Positions 37,661 through 47,797 of a stretch of DNA of 64,000 nucleotides are shown here, in pieces (position 1 is the stretch's first letter; each line of letters opens with the position of its first letter). Below the pieces are notes generated by a model. It saw nothing but the letters and a program-made list of their open reading frames with translations, did no database searches and was not told the DNA's origin. This stretch comes from Rheinheimera pacifica (GTDB lineage Bacteria; Pseudomonadota; Gammaproteobacteria; Enterobacterales; Alteromonadaceae). Made by a program: the position numbers and the translations under genes. The stretch spans positions 96,830 to 160,829 of the forward strand of contig NZ_JANUEM010000011.1 in the NCBI RefSeq assembly GCF_024809855.1, written 5' to 3'.

Positions 37661-40600
37661 ACGCTGATCTCCTGATCGCTGCTTTGCTGTACAACCGGGG
37701 TATCGCGGCTCGCCAGTGCATACAACACAGGTATAAACAGCAGTGTCAGCATAGTGGCAAGCGCCAAACCAAAGATCACGGTAATAGCCATAGGCGCACG
37801 GATTTCACTGCCGTCGCCACCGCCCAATGCCATTGGTAACAACCCCAGAATAGTCGTTAAAGTAGTCATTAATACCGGCCGTAAACGGCTGGCCCCGGCT
37901 TCAATAACCGCCTGATGTAATACCAAGCCCTCACCACGCAACTGGTTAATGCGGTCAATCAGTACAATGGCGTTATTAACCACTATACCGGCCAGCATAA
38001 TAAGGCCAATAAATACGATAACAGACAATCGGGTATCGGTAAGCCATAAGCCCAGAATGGCACCGGCACCGGCCAGCGGCACGGTAAACAGGATCAACAG
38101 TGGCTGCAGCAGGTTTTCAAACTGCGATGCCATTACCAGATACACCAAAAATACCGCCAGTAACAACGCCATAGTTAATGAGGTATAAGCACGCTGCATT
38201 TCTTCGCTTTGCCCCATAACCGCCGCTGTTACGCCGTAGGGTAAACGCTGGGCGGCTAAAATAGCTGCTGCACTTTGGGTGGCTTGCTCTAAATCACCAA
38301 AGGCCAGGTTAGCACTTACCACTGCAACCCGTTGCTGACCAATGCGGGTAATTTCGCTGGGGCCAGTTTCGCGCTCAATGCGGGCTACGGCAGACAATGG
38401 CAATGGTTTGGCACTACCGGGGTTAATAATCAGCTGTGCCAGTTGCTGTTCGGTTTGGCGATATTGCTCGGCTAACCGCACGCGGATATCTACTTTACGA
38501 TCATTTACCGAATACTGTCCGGCCAGTTCCCCGCCCACATACGCTGCCACTCTTTTGGCGACTTCGTGCGAGGTCATGCCCAGCTGTGACAGCAAACCAT
38601 GGTTAAAATACAGCGTGATTTCAGGCTGGCCGGGGCGCAGGCTGGTTTTTACATCAGTAAAACGTGCGTCGGCTTCCAGCGCGGTAACCAGATTGTCTGC
38701 TGCAGTTTTCAACTCAGGCAGTTCATAGCCGGATAGTTCCACCTCCAGCGGCGTACTAAAGCTAAACAATTGTGGCCGGTCTATTTTTACCGTAACGTCA
38801 GGCAGTTGCGCCAGGTAATCACGTAAGGTGGCTATTACCTGCTGCTCTTGCTGCGCATTGGTGCCATGTTGCAGCACGATATTCAAACGGCCCCAGTGGC
38901 TGCCGCCAATGCTGGGATCAACGGTCATTTGAGCACCGGTACCAGCCTGGGCATAGCTGCGTTTTACTGCGCTTTGCTCTGCCGCAATTGCTGCCAGCCG
39001 CACTAATACTTTGTCGGTTTGCTCAATAGAGCTGCCTACCGGCAGTTGTACTTCAACATAAAACTCGCCCTGGCTCATAGCCGGTATAACATCGGCACCC
39101 AGGCGTGGTAGCAAAGCAAAACAGGCACCGGCCAGTGCCAGCGTAACGGCTATCGTTACACCTTTTAACGCCAGCGCCCTTTGCAGGGCAAAGCGGTATA
39201 GCGCCTCCAGCCGGTTAAGCAGCCACTGCACCGCCCAAAGCAGAGGTTTAAATACCAGGGCCAGAGTACGGCTAACCAGGCGAAATACTAAGGTTAGCGC
39301 GGCAACCAACAACAACATTAAACCGCGCAGCGCCCGGCCCAGCATACGCAATGGCCAGCTTGGCCAGTAATACCAGCGGCGAATTTGTGGCGCCGTGTCA
39401 GGCTCTGATACCGGTTCCGACGCAGCCATTTTAGCTTTACCCTCGCGCGCAGCCATTGTCGGAATAAGGGTTAATGCCACCACTAACGAGGCCAGTAAGG
39501 CAAACGTTACCGTTAATGCCTGATCGCGGAACAACTGCCCGGCGATACCTTCAACAAACACCAACGGAAAAAACACCGCTACTGTAGTTAATGTAGAAGC
39601 CGTAATAGCCATCGACACTTCACGGGTGCCGGTTTTGGCTGCCGTAAAAGCATCTTTGCCCAGCTCTTTGTGACGGGCAATGTTCTCCAGCACTACAATA
39701 GCATTATCTACCAGCAAACCTACTGCCAGGGCTATACCGCCCAGGCTCATCATATTCAGTGTAATACCCTGACCGTACATCAGATTAAAGGTAGCAATAA
39801 CCGATACCGGTATTGATACTGAAATAATCAGCGTAGCCCAGACGTTACGTAAAAACAGATACAGCACCAGCATTGCCAGCAAACCACCGACAACAGCGGA
39901 AGATTTCACCTCATCAATGGCCTGTTTAATAAATTCAGACTGGTCATACACCAGCGTTAAGCGGTAGCCGGCAGGCAGGGATTTTTCCAGGCGGGGTAAC
40001 TGCGCCAGCAGCGTTTTCGCTACCTGCACAGTATTAGCATCGCCTTCTTTATAAATGGCTACTTCTATCGCTTCTTTGCCATCTATATAAGTAATGCTCT
40101 GACGGTCAACAAAGCTGTCGCGCACTTCGGCAATATCCGACAAACGGATCTGGCTGCCACCTACTTCTGCTACATATAAGTTTTCAATTTGCTGCAGGTT
40201 GGCAAACTGATTGATTGTACGCACTAAGTAGTCATAACTGGGCGTTTCTAACCGGCCACCGGCCTGGTTAAGGTTTTCCTGGCGTAAGCGCTCGGTGATC
40301 TGGCTGATATCCAGTTGCAGCTGGCTGAGCTTTTCCGGGTTAAGCAAAATTTGTATTTCCTGGCTTAAACCACCATCCGGCCGCACGGCGGCTACGCCGG
40401 GTAATGATTCCAGCGCACGGCGTAAATCTTCTTCGGCAAAAGTACGCAGGCTAACCAGTTGCGCCGGGCTTAGCGCTTCACCCGCGTTATCACGGCTTAA
40501 TGCCAGCCGTACTATGGGGTCAAGGTTGGGGTTAAAGCGCAGCAGCAACGGCTTTTCAATTTCCAGCGGCAGCATAAGTACGTCGAGTTTTTCCCGTACC

Positions 40601-40920
40601 TCCAGCGCCGCCAGATCCATATCAGTGCCCCAGTCAAACTCCATTACCACATCAGAGCGGCCAGAGCGCGACACCGACTGTACTTTGCGCACGCCTTTAA
40701 CAATACCGACAGACTCTTCAATCGGTTTGCTAACCAACTGCTCTACTTCAGCCGGGGCAGCACCAACAAATTCAGTACGTACGGTTAACGACGGGTAAGA
40801 TAAATCCGGCAGTAAATTTACTGCCAGGCGGCCGGCGGCCACCAAACCAAAGAGTAAAATACCCAGTGTAAACATCCAGATAGTAACGGGGCGGGTTACA
40901 GCTATATCAACCAGCTTCAT
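37657..40920 (-). CDS. RND efflux permease A with enlarged cytoplasmic loop
   Basis: A 1087-residue RND permease, about 60 residues longer than usual. The extra material is a basic, hydrophobic stretch after LIPTMAAREGKAK (roughly residues 500-570, with repeated Leu/Arg segments such as LRMLGRALRGLMLLLVAAL) between TM6 and TM7. TM4 reads GLLVDNAIVVLENIARH and TM10 MLAGIVVNNAIVLIDRINQ. Drug, metal or lipid substrates are all possible. It pairs with the downstream permease by a 4-base overlap and with the adaptor 40 bases upstream. Confidence 0.93.
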   Translation of the reverse strand: MKLVDIAVTRPVTIWMFTLGILLFGLVAAGRLAVNLLPDLSYPSLTVRTEFVGAAPAEVEQLVSKPIEESVGIVKGVRKVQSVSRSGRSDVVMEFDWGTDMDLAALEVREKLDVLMLPLEIEKPLLLRFNPNLDPIVRLALSRDNAGEALSPAQLVSLRTFAEEDLRRALESLPGVAAVRPDGGLSQEIQILLNPEKLSQLQLDISQITERLRQENLNQAGGRLETPSYDYLVRTINQFANLQQIENLYVAEVGGSQIRLSDIAEVRDSFVDRQSITYIDGKEAIEVAIYKEGDANTVQVAKTLLAQLPRLEKSLPAGYRLTLVYDQSEFIKQAIDEVKSSAVVGGLLAMLVLYLFLRNVWATLIISVSIPVSVIATFNLMYGQGITLNMMSLGGIALAVGLLVDNAIVVLENIARHKELGKDAFTAAKTGTREVSMAITASTLTTVAVFFPLVFVEGIAGQLFRDQALTVTFALLASLVVALTLIPTMAAREGKAKMAASEPVSEPDTAPQIRRWYYWPSWPLRMLGRALRGLMLLLVAALTLVFRLVSRTLALVFKPLLWAVQWLLNRLEALYRFALQRALALKGVTIAVTLALAGACFALLPRLGADVIPAMSQGEFYVEVQLPVGSSIEQTDKVLVRLAAIAAEQSAVKRSYAQAGTGAQMTVDPSIGGSHWGRLNIVLQHGTNAQQEQQVIATLRDYLAQLPDVTVKIDRPQLFSFSTPLEVELSGYELPELKTAADNLVTALEADARFTDVKTSLRPGQPEITLYFNHGLLSQLGMTSHEVAKRVAAYVGGELAGQYSVNDRKVDIRVRLAEQYRQTEQQLAQLIINPGSAKPLPLSAVARIERETGPSEITRIGQQRVAVVSANLAFGDLEQATQSAAAILAAQRLPYGVTAAVMGQSEEMQRAYTSLTMALLLAVFLVYLVMASQFENLLQPLLILFTVPLAGAGAILGLWLTDTRLSVIVFIGLIMLAGIVVNNAIVLIDRINQLRGEGLVLHQAVIEAGASRLRPVLMTTLTTILGLLPMALGGGDGSEIRAPMAITVIFGLALATMLTLLFIPVLYALASRDTPVVQQSSDQEISV

Positions 40921-40960
40921 GGCATCGGGTCCTGTGTGCTTATATTATTGTTTTTTTCGA

Positions 40961-42031
40961 TCAAAACTCGCGTACTGTTACTATATTTACTAGGGCATCA
41001 TCTTTCAGGGCTGACTGCCCGGCAATCACCACCTGATCGCCTACCGCCAGGCCAGACAGTATTTCTACAGTATTATCAGCCTGATACCCTAAATTTACCT
41101 GCTTGCGGCTAACTTTGTTTTCACTGTCAATCACAAACACTGTCTGGCTGTTGTCAGTGTTCATCAGTGCGCGCTTGGGCAGCAATAATGCATCGGCTTT
41201 AACATCAAACTGCAACTGCACCTGGGCGAACATGCCTGGCTTTAACTGTTGTTGTGCATTAGCCACTTTTAACACTGCACGTACAGTACCTGAGCCAGCA
41301 TCCACTACCGGCGAAATACGCACCAGCTCAGCGCTTACCGGTGTCATACCGGCAAATTGCAGCAGCGCAGTTTGGCCAACACGGGCCTGTGCCAGTTGCT
41401 GCTCAGGCAAATGTACTACCGCTTCCAGTTGCTGGTTAGACACAATATGAAACAATGACTGGGTAACATGCTGATTTACCAGTTGTCCGGTTTTAACATA
41501 ACGGCGTGATACCACACCGCTTATCGGCGCACGAATTTCGGTTTCTTTCAACGCCAGCTCAGCCAGACTTACCGTAGCCTGCAGTGCATCATGCTGCCAT
41601 TGTAGTTTTTCAAATACATCAGCACTGATCAATTTACGCTGGTACATTTCTTCCATCCGTTTTAGCTCACTGCCCAGACGGTTTAATTCAGCTTTTTCTT
41701 TATTCAGGCTGTACTGCTGACGCTCGTTGTCCAGCACCGCCAGTAACTGGCCGGCGCTAACTTCATCACCTTCTTCAACCAGAATACGCTGCACTATGCC
41801 TACCGCTTTGCTGATCACTTCTGCTTCAGCCCTTGCTTCAAGCGTAGCCGTTGTGCGGTAGCTGCTGCTAATCTCGCCATTGCGGGCCAGAGCGGCTTCT
41901 ACCGGTACGGCGATAACAGCCTCAGCCGTGGTGGCGGCCGTTGAACTGTTGGCCTGATTGCAGCCGGTTAACAAAACGCTGGCCAGTATGGCTGCAGCAG
42001 CAGTAAGTTTAAAACTGTATGACGTTTTCAT
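40961..42031 (-). CDS. RND periplasmic adaptor (membrane fusion lipoprotein)
   Basis: A 356-residue HlyD/AcrA-type adaptor: lipobox LTGC at residue 24, biotinyl-lipoyl half-motif (VISKAVGIVQRILVEEGDEVSAGQLLAVLD), alpha-hairpin (about residues 105-160), the second lipoyl half TEIRAPISGVVSRRYVKTGQLV, and beta-barrel/membrane-proximal domains. It links the two permeases to an outer-membrane channel, which is not encoded here. First gene of the operon, with an AAAGGATG ribosome-binding site. Confidence 0.93.
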   Translation of the reverse strand: MKTSYSFKLTAAAAILASVLLTGCNQANSSTAATTAEAVIAVPVEAALARNGEISSSYRTTATLEARAEAEVISKAVGIVQRILVEEGDEVSAGQLLAVLDNERQQYSLNKEKAELNRLGSELKRMEEMYQRKLISADVFEKLQWQHDALQATVSLAELALKETEIRAPISGVVSRRYVKTGQLVNQHVTQSLFHIVSNQQLEAVVHLPEQQLAQARVGQTALLQFAGMTPVSAELVRISPVVDAGSGTVRAVLKVANAQQQLKPGMFAQVQLQFDVKADALLLPKRALMNTDNSQTVFVIDSENKVSRKQVNLGYQADNTVEILSGLAVGDQVVIAGQSALKDDALVNIVTVREF

Positions 42032-42263
42032 GATTCATCCTTTGGAAAACAAAAAACTGAGCAAGTTAATACTGCTAATGCAGAGGCCATGCCAGCACCG
42101 AAAAAAAGAAATTCATTAATATTTTCAACGATATAAAAAAAACTCATGCAACTCTCCATTCTTAATGCCGGTTTTACTTGGTTAAAAACACTAATTTTTA
42201 GTCATTAACATCACGTTCAGCACGACCAAACTACAATTACGTGAGAGCTAGAGCCTGTACTCC

Positions 42264-42276
42264 ATGGTCTGACCTC
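42264..42276. promoter_or_regulatory. FadR-like operator upstream of fadL
   Basis: TGGTC-T-GACC (42265-42274), with GGTC and GACC as perfect half-sites, matches the core of the FadR consensus (CTGGTCNGACCAG). It is 42 bases upstream of the fadL start. FadR is known to repress fadL in enterobacteria. Confidence 0.6.
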
Positions 42277-42315
42277 TTTATACTGCGCCCTCTTTCACGT
42301 TCAACAGGTGTATAT

Positions 42316-43785
42316 ATGCTTAGAAAATCTGCCGTGTCCTTAGCTGTTTTTTCCGCCCTTATCAGTGTGACGGCCCACGCTGAAGGCTATAAATTATTTG
42401 AACAATCGGTCAGCAGTATGGGTAATGCTTACGCAGGCCGGGGTGCGCAAATTACTGACGCTACTCTGGTTTACTCTAACCCTGCGGCCTTAACCCAACT
42501 GGACGGTGCGCAGCTCTCTGGCGGCCTTAATCTTATTAGCGTTAAAACCAACTACCGTAATGCGCAGGCACAAAGTGCTAATGGCCAGTCTGTTGTTGGT
42601 CGTACCGACGGTGAAAATAGTTTGAATGAGCTGGTGCCTTTTGTGTTTTACAGCGACAAGGTGTCAGACAAATTAAGCTGGGGTATTGGTTTTTATGTGC
42701 CCTTTGGTTTGTCGTCTGATTACGATGACGATTTTGTTGGCCGTTATTTTGCCGATGAAACCGCCATACAGGTATTAAGCCTGCAGCCCGCCATTGGTTA
42801 TAAACTAAATGAGCAATGGTCTATTGGCGGCGGTATTTCGATTAACCGCGTTGAAGGGACTTTGTCTAAATTTAAAGACCACAGCGGTTTATGTGAGCTG
42901 GGTGAACAAACCACTAACGCTATGTTTGGCGCGCCGGTGTATAACGATGCTTATTGCAACAGCCACTACGAAGTAGAAGGCGACGATATTGCCTTTGGTT
43001 ATACGCTGGGTATTCATGGTGAGCCGGTTGACGGTACCCGCCTGGCACTAACCTACCACTCGGCGGTGCGTTATACCTTAAAGGGTGATTCAGAAATTAC
43101 CAACACCCCTATTACCGGTGCCAATGTGGTAGGTAACCCTAACTATGTTGTTGTGGCACCAAACCTGCCGGCTATTGATTTATCTACCGGCAAACTGGCA
43201 GCAAACAGCCGCCTGACTGAAGCCAGCAAGCTGGCATTAACCACCCCGGCCAGTGCTGCTTTTAGCCTGGATCAGCAGGTAACCGAAGCCTTATCACTGC
43301 AATTTAGCGCGGCCTGGACCCAGTGGAGCAAATTTCAAAGCATCGACATTGTCAGCAACGACGCTAACCCCAGTATTTCCTTAAATACCCAGTCACCGGC
43401 AAACCTGAATGCCGAAGGTTATATTGGTTATATCCCGGAATACTGGCAAAACAGCTGGTCGTTTGCCCTTGGCGCTACCTATGTTTACCAGAGCGATTTA
43501 ACGCTAAAAGCCGGTGTGGCCTTTGATGAAAACCCCATCAGCCAGGAACACAAAACCGCGCGTATTCCAACCGATGACCGGGTATGGCTAACAGTAGGCG
43601 CCAACTGGCAGTTAGCCGACAACCTGAGCCTGGATCTTGCCTATGGCTACCTGTTTACCGGCGATGTCAGTGTAAACGAGCGTGAATACAATGTGCAGGA
43701 TCAAGCCTTGTATAACAGCGGCTATCAGGGCGATTACAGCAACAGAGGCCAGCTGTTTGCCATTCAGGCCAATTACCGCTTTTAA
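42316..43785 (+). CDS. fadL: FadL/OmpP1-family outer-membrane long-chain fatty-acid transporter
   Basis: A 489-residue outer-membrane beta-barrel: signal peptide cleaved after AHA (about residue 22), N-terminal plug segment with the NPA motif (TLVYSNPAALTQLDG near residue 55) and a C-terminal barrel ending in Phe (ANYRF). It imports long-chain fatty acids or other hydrophobic molecules. The start at 42316 has an AGGTG site and a normal signal peptide; the 25-residue extension upstream covers the operator. A strong terminator follows. Confidence 0.93.
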   Translation: MLRKSAVSLAVFSALISVTAHAEGYKLFEQSVSSMGNAYAGRGAQITDATLVYSNPAALTQLDGAQLSGGLNLISVKTNYRNAQAQSANGQSVVGRTDGENSLNELVPFVFYSDKVSDKLSWGIGFYVPFGLSSDYDDDFVGRYFADETAIQVLSLQPAIGYKLNEQWSIGGGISINRVEGTLSKFKDHSGLCELGEQTTNAMFGAPVYNDAYCNSHYEVEGDDIAFGYTLGIHGEPVDGTRLALTYHSAVRYTLKGDSEITNTPITGANVVGNPNYVVVAPNLPAIDLSTGKLAANSRLTEASKLALTTPASAAFSLDQQVTEALSLQFSAAWTQWSKFQSIDIVSNDANPSISLNTQSPANLNAEGYIGYIPEYWQNSWSFALGATYVYQSDLTLKAGVAFDENPISQEHKTARIPTDDRVWLTVGANWQLADNLSLDLAYGYLFTGDVSVNEREYNVQDQALYNSGYQGDYSNRGQLFAIQANYRF

Positions 43786-43805
43786 CTTAACAAACTAAGC
43801 ACAGC

Positions 43806-43834
43806 AAAAAGGCGATCCGATGATCGCCTTTTTA
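43806..43834. terminator. Strong bidirectional terminator after fadL
   Basis: AAAAAGGCGATC (43806-43817) and GATCGCCTTTTT (43822-43833) form a perfect 12-bp stem with a 4-base loop, with A and T runs at both ends. Confidence 0.93.
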
Positions 43835-43861
43835 TTAACTACAGTTTTATCTGCTATAAAA

Positions 43862-45175
43862 TTAATGCACCAGCTTTAATTTATAGCCTGATGGTGCAGC
43901 GTCGTCTTGCTCGGCCAGCAGTATATAGTGCTCGCCCGGCGTTAACATTATGCTGTCAGTTTTGTCCAGTAAGGTGGTGCTGCCGTTCTCTGCTACCTGC
44001 ACCAGTGCTATAGCATAGTAATCTTTTGGCAGGCTCAGGGTTTGTTGCTTTTTAAATGCCAGGTTTTTCACGTTGTATCTGGCATTAGCAATGGTTTCGT
44101 TTGAGCGGACAAAATAAAACTGTAGCTGGGTAAAATCGGCTACCAGGTTAGCAACTACCACATCATGCGCCTGCGCCTGCGGTTTATCGGGTTCAGTAAC
44201 ACTTAAGGCTTCTACCTTTTGTTGCTCATTAGCATATAACAACACCGCTTTACTGTTACCGGCAGCCACACTTAATAAAGCGCTGTTTAGTAATAAAGCG
44301 CCGTCACTGTCACGGGCAGATAAACTGTAGTCACCTTTTGTCAGTGGCAAATAATCGCTTAACTGGCCGCTGGCAACGCTGGCAACACTCTGGTTGTCCA
44401 GTGCAACGCTAATATCCTGTTCCAGGCTATTGTATAAGCGGAACTGGGCACTGGCATCACTATGATCATAAGCTGCTACGGTGGAAGAGTTCAGCACCAC
44501 ATCCACAGATAACTGCCCGGCTAAGGGGCCAAACTTGTCGCGTACAATCACTACATAATTGCTGGTGTAGGCAAAATTAACGCCTTTGGCCACAAAAAGC
44601 GGCGTATTGCCACCAGCCTGTGTCAGGTACACATTAAATCTACCCAACTCTTTGCCATCGGCAACTGAACTGACTTCCTGAAAAGATAACGAATCAACCA
44701 GCTCGGCATCGGCAAAGCCTTTACTCTCGGCACTAAGATGAACATCCAGCGTTGGATGCTGCGCAGATAAGTTGACCAAATGCAGCTTAAATTGTTTATC
44801 CAGGCTTTCATCACGCTTAAAGCTCAGGTCCAGGTAATCAAACTGCTCATCTTTTTGCGTCAATATAAACAGTGTTTTATTGCCCTCTGCCAGCGACATT
44901 TCTTTACTGAGCAACTTGTCAGCACTGGCCACATCGGTTAGTTCCAGTGTGTAAGAATCTGGCGCTACAGCAACCAAGGCACTGACATCACCGTAAGTAG
45001 CATTGCCAATGGCTTTATCACCGGCCTTTAACGAAGTATTACCGGCACCGGCCGCGCCATTGTAAAACTGCAGATAAGTCTCCGCTGTAGTATTATCACT
45101 GCTGCCGCCACCGCAACCGGCCAGGCCCAGCAAGGCACCAAGCGCCAGCAGACGTAAAGAATAAACTGATTTCAT
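43862..45175 (-). CDS. DUF4397-like lipoprotein
   Basis: A 437-residue surface or periplasmic lipoprotein: lipobox LAGC near residue 21, followed by GGGSSDN. The mature part is built of beta-sandwich repeats of the DUF4397 kind: YLQFYNGAAGAGNTSLKAGDK, QFRLYNSLEQDISVALDN, and others with short Asp/Ser-rich turns. The start at 45175 has an AGGAAG site. Function unknown; perhaps adhesion or structural. Slow-evolving repeats suggest at least three copies. Confidence 0.75.
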   Translation of the reverse strand: MKSVYSLRLLALGALLGLAGCGGGSSDNTTAETYLQFYNGAAGAGNTSLKAGDKAIGNATYGDVSALVAVAPDSYTLELTDVASADKLLSKEMSLAEGNKTLFILTQKDEQFDYLDLSFKRDESLDKQFKLHLVNLSAQHPTLDVHLSAESKGFADAELVDSLSFQEVSSVADGKELGRFNVYLTQAGGNTPLFVAKGVNFAYTSNYVVIVRDKFGPLAGQLSVDVVLNSSTVAAYDHSDASAQFRLYNSLEQDISVALDNQSVASVASGQLSDYLPLTKGDYSLSARDSDGALLLNSALLSVAAGNSKAVLLYANEQQKVEALSVTEPDKPQAQAHDVVVANLVADFTQLQFYFVRSNETIANARYNVKNLAFKKQQTLSLPKDYYAIALVQVAENGSTTLLDKTDSIMLTPGEHYILLAEQDDAAPSGYKLKLVH

Positions 45176-45412
45176 GTAATCTTCCTGAGGGTAATGTAAC
45201 AACGGCTCAGAGTAAGGATTTCACGCAATGAACGCTATGGCGCTTTACCATTAAAAACAGTTGGTTACGCTTAGTTACAAACTGGCTTTTTACGCTTTGA
45301 ATTTTTGCACTGCCCTTTGTAGCGTTTAGCTGGTACTTTATCGGATCTGTCATTTTAGTTTGTTATTCAACCCGTACACTACACACAGTTTTTAGCGGAA
45401 AACCTTATAGCT

Positions 45413-46663
45413 ATGATCTTTTTGCGTATTATACAAATTACTCTGTTATTCAGCCTGGTACCGGCAACAGCAGTTAAAGCAGAACAAGCCGACAGCCTGC
45501 TGCTGATTTCAATAGATGGCTTTGCCGCACAATATCTGCAGCAATACCCCGCCGCTAACATACATAAGCTGGCACAGGAAGGCTTAACGGCAGACAGTAT
45601 GCAGCCGGTGTTTCCCAGTAAAACCTTTCCAAACCACTACAGTATTGTTACTGGCTTGTACCCGGCTAACCACGGTATTGTAGAAAACAATATATTTGAT
45701 GCTGATTTCGATGCCACTTTCCGGTTAAGCAAGGCTGAAGAAGTCACTAATGCCCGCTGGTGGCAAGGTGAACCTGTATGGGTTACGGCTGAATCTCAGG
45801 GTGTAAAAGCCGCTACGTATTTTTATCCCGGCTCAGAGGCTGCAATAAAAAATGTGCGCCCAAGCTACTGGCAACGCTATGATGGCAATGTCAGCCACAA
45901 CGAAAGAGTAGACTCAGTGCTGCAATGGCTGGATTTACCGGATGCAGAACGGCCACGTTTTCTAACACTGTATTTTAGTGCTGTAGATGAAGCAGGCCAC
46001 GCTTTTGGCCCCAATTCAGCCGAAGTAGCCGCTGCTATAGCCGACGTTGATCAGGCGCTTGGCCACTTGCTGGCCGGTTTAACCCGGCGCGGTTTGTACA
46101 ATAAGCTGAATATTATGCTGGTATCTGATCACGGTATGGTTGAGACACCGCCGCAGCAAATTATCGTGCTGGATAAATTGTTTAACAGCAGCGACGCAGC
46201 TCTGGCGCTGTGGACAGCGGAAATTGTGTCTATCTTCCCTAAAGGGGGCAAGCTGGAGCATATTTATCAGCAATTAAGCCGCAACTTACCGCCACAGGCT
46301 AAAGTGTATAAAAAAGCCGATTTACCTGCGCGCTGGCACTACACCGGCAGCAAACGTATAGCACCGCTGCTGGTGATCCCCGAGCCTGGCTGGCGGTTAA
46401 TTCAGCAAAAAGCAGAGGTGAATTACCAGCAAATGGCAGCTGCCGGTAAAACCAATGGCAGCCATGGTTATGACAACGCCAGCGAATATATGCAGGCTAT
46501 TTTTATTGGCCACGGGCCGGCATTTAAAGCCGGCAAAACTATACCTGCATTTACTAATATTGAGCTGTATAACCTGATGTGCCGAATATTAGGGTTAACC
46601 CCCGCCGCTAACGATGGCAACCCGGCCTGGCCCGATTCTGTGCTGGGTAATAACGCCAAATAA
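45413..46663 (+). CDS. Secreted nucleotide pyrophosphatase/phosphodiesterase (NPP family)
   Basis: A 416-residue alkaline-phosphatase-superfamily enzyme with a signal peptide (cleavage after VKA near residue 22). The two-metal site is visible: LISIDGFAAQ, nucleophile Thr in PSKTFPNHYSIVTGLYP, AVDEAGHAFGP, and VSDHGM, with a late His in NGSHGYDN. It would hydrolyse nucleotide pyrophosphates or phosphodiesters outside the cytoplasm, complementing cpdB. The ribosome-binding site is weak. Confidence 0.92.
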   Translation: MIFLRIIQITLLFSLVPATAVKAEQADSLLLISIDGFAAQYLQQYPAANIHKLAQEGLTADSMQPVFPSKTFPNHYSIVTGLYPANHGIVENNIFDADFDATFRLSKAEEVTNARWWQGEPVWVTAESQGVKAATYFYPGSEAAIKNVRPSYWQRYDGNVSHNERVDSVLQWLDLPDAERPRFLTLYFSAVDEAGHAFGPNSAEVAAAIADVDQALGHLLAGLTRRGLYNKLNIMLVSDHGMVETPPQQIIVLDKLFNSSDAALALWTAEIVSIFPKGGKLEHIYQQLSRNLPPQAKVYKKADLPARWHYTGSKRIAPLLVIPEPGWRLIQQKAEVNYQQMAAAGKTNGSHGYDNASEYMQAIFIGHGPAFKAGKTIPAFTNIELYNLMCRILGLTPAANDGNPAWPDSVLGNNAK

Positions 46664-46676
46664 CCTGTTTACCCCG

Positions 46677-46696
46677 CTGGCCGCTGTTGCGGCCGG
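46677..46696. terminator. GC-rich hairpin between convergent genes
   Basis: CTGGCCGC (46677-46684) and GCGGCCGG (46689-46696) form a 4-base-loop stem with one wobble position. No U tract on either side, so termination is uncertain. Confidence 0.4.
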
Positions 46697-47119
46697 TTAC
46701 AGCTTATCCAGCTTAAAAAATACACCGTCCCACACGGTGTAAGCCTTATTATTGGTTACTTTAATTAACACCGCCCCAGGTGCCAGCCAGTCTGACGGGC
46801 AACCTACGGTAAGCACCTCAGTGGCTTCAGTGGTTATTTCAAGCTGCTCAAACCGGGCCCGGTATAACGCATAAAACTCGCCCTCTGTTAAAGTTGTAAG
46901 GGTAAATTGCGGCTTGTCGCATACTGCTTCGGCAAAGCTCACTTTGGTATCAGTATAGGTTGCCTTAGTACCAAACCAGGCTTTGGCGTCTTCCATACCC
47001 ATTGCACTGACACCGGGAAACTTTGCCTCAGTTACCTGCCACTGGCCCTGATACCATATAGTGCTATCACTGGCGCAAGACAGCAGAAATAACATTAACA
47101 GTACGCTGATATACCGCAT
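46697..47119 (-). CDS. Small lipoprotein of unknown function
   Basis: A 140-residue lipoprotein: short signal peptide MRYISVLLMLFLLSC with lipobox LLSC (Cys15), then a soluble domain with three Cys residues, of which CDK and VGCPSDW may form a disulfide. The start at 47119 follows an AAGGAG site; the TTG two codons earlier is not needed. No family recognised. Confidence 0.72.
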   Translation of the reverse strand: MRYISVLLMLFLLSCASDSTIWYQGQWQVTEAKFPGVSAMGMEDAKAWFGTKATYTDTKVSFAEAVCDKPQFTLTTLTEGEFYALYRARFEQLEITTEATEVLTVGCPSDWLAPGAVLIKVTNNKAYTVWDGVFFKLDKL

Positions 47120-47181
47120 TAACAACTCCTTAATTAGCTACAAAATCAGGCCTAAATTGCCATTGATAAAAAAGCTTCAGC

Positions 47182-47667
47182 TCAGTGCTGGCTTTTACTG
47201 CGCAGAAAAAACGCCACAATAACCGAAGTCAGCACCCCCATAATGGCGGCACCAATTGCACTTTGCAGCATATAGTTAGTTAAACTGAAGTATTCTAAAG
47301 CCTGCTCCGTGGTCATCATGCCTTGTGTCACAACATAAGCCTGCATATTAAGAAAATAATTCGGGGTAATAACCATATGTGTAAGCCACTGCGCCGCCGG
47401 GCTTAATAAAACTACCACCAAAGTGATTACCAAACCCGCTTGCATGCCCTGCTTCCAGCTCATAGTGCCGCTATAATCGCGTAGCTTTTTCTGCCGTAGC
47501 GCCAGCACATAAATCAATATTGCCGGTATCGCAAACAGGTTGGTATAGGTGGCATGCTGCGCAATATGCCTGCCGTGCAAGCCTGCCAGTTGCTCACACC
47601 ACATCCAGAGCAGCATAACCGCGGTAAAAATAACCCCCCAGCGTATTTCTGTCAGATATTTCTGCAT
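47182..47667 (-). CDS. DUF4199-like membrane protein
   Basis: A 161-residue protein with four predicted helices: residues about 11-27, 42-58, 76-94 and 136-153. The segment TMSWKQGMQAGLVITLVVVLLSP and the NYMLQSAIGAAIMGVLTSVI end resemble the DUF4199 family of unknown function. It has a CAGGAA ribosome-binding site. Separate from its lipoprotein neighbour by 62 bases on the same strand. Confidence 0.72.
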   Translation of the reverse strand: MQKYLTEIRWGVIFTAVMLLWMWCEQLAGLHGRHIAQHATYTNLFAIPAILIYVLALRQKKLRDYSGTMSWKQGMQAGLVITLVVVLLSPAAQWLTHMVITPNYFLNMQAYVVTQGMMTTEQALEYFSLTNYMLQSAIGAAIMGVLTSVIVAFFLRSKSQH

Positions 47668-47797
47668 AACATATTATTCCTGCTAGTTTACACACTGCAA
47701 AACTATAGTGCTTTTAAGCCGCTTTACCAGCTGTTTGCACTGAGATCTCTATACTTAAACCCAGCAGCAACCCTACAGCAGATAACAGGTAAAGCTT

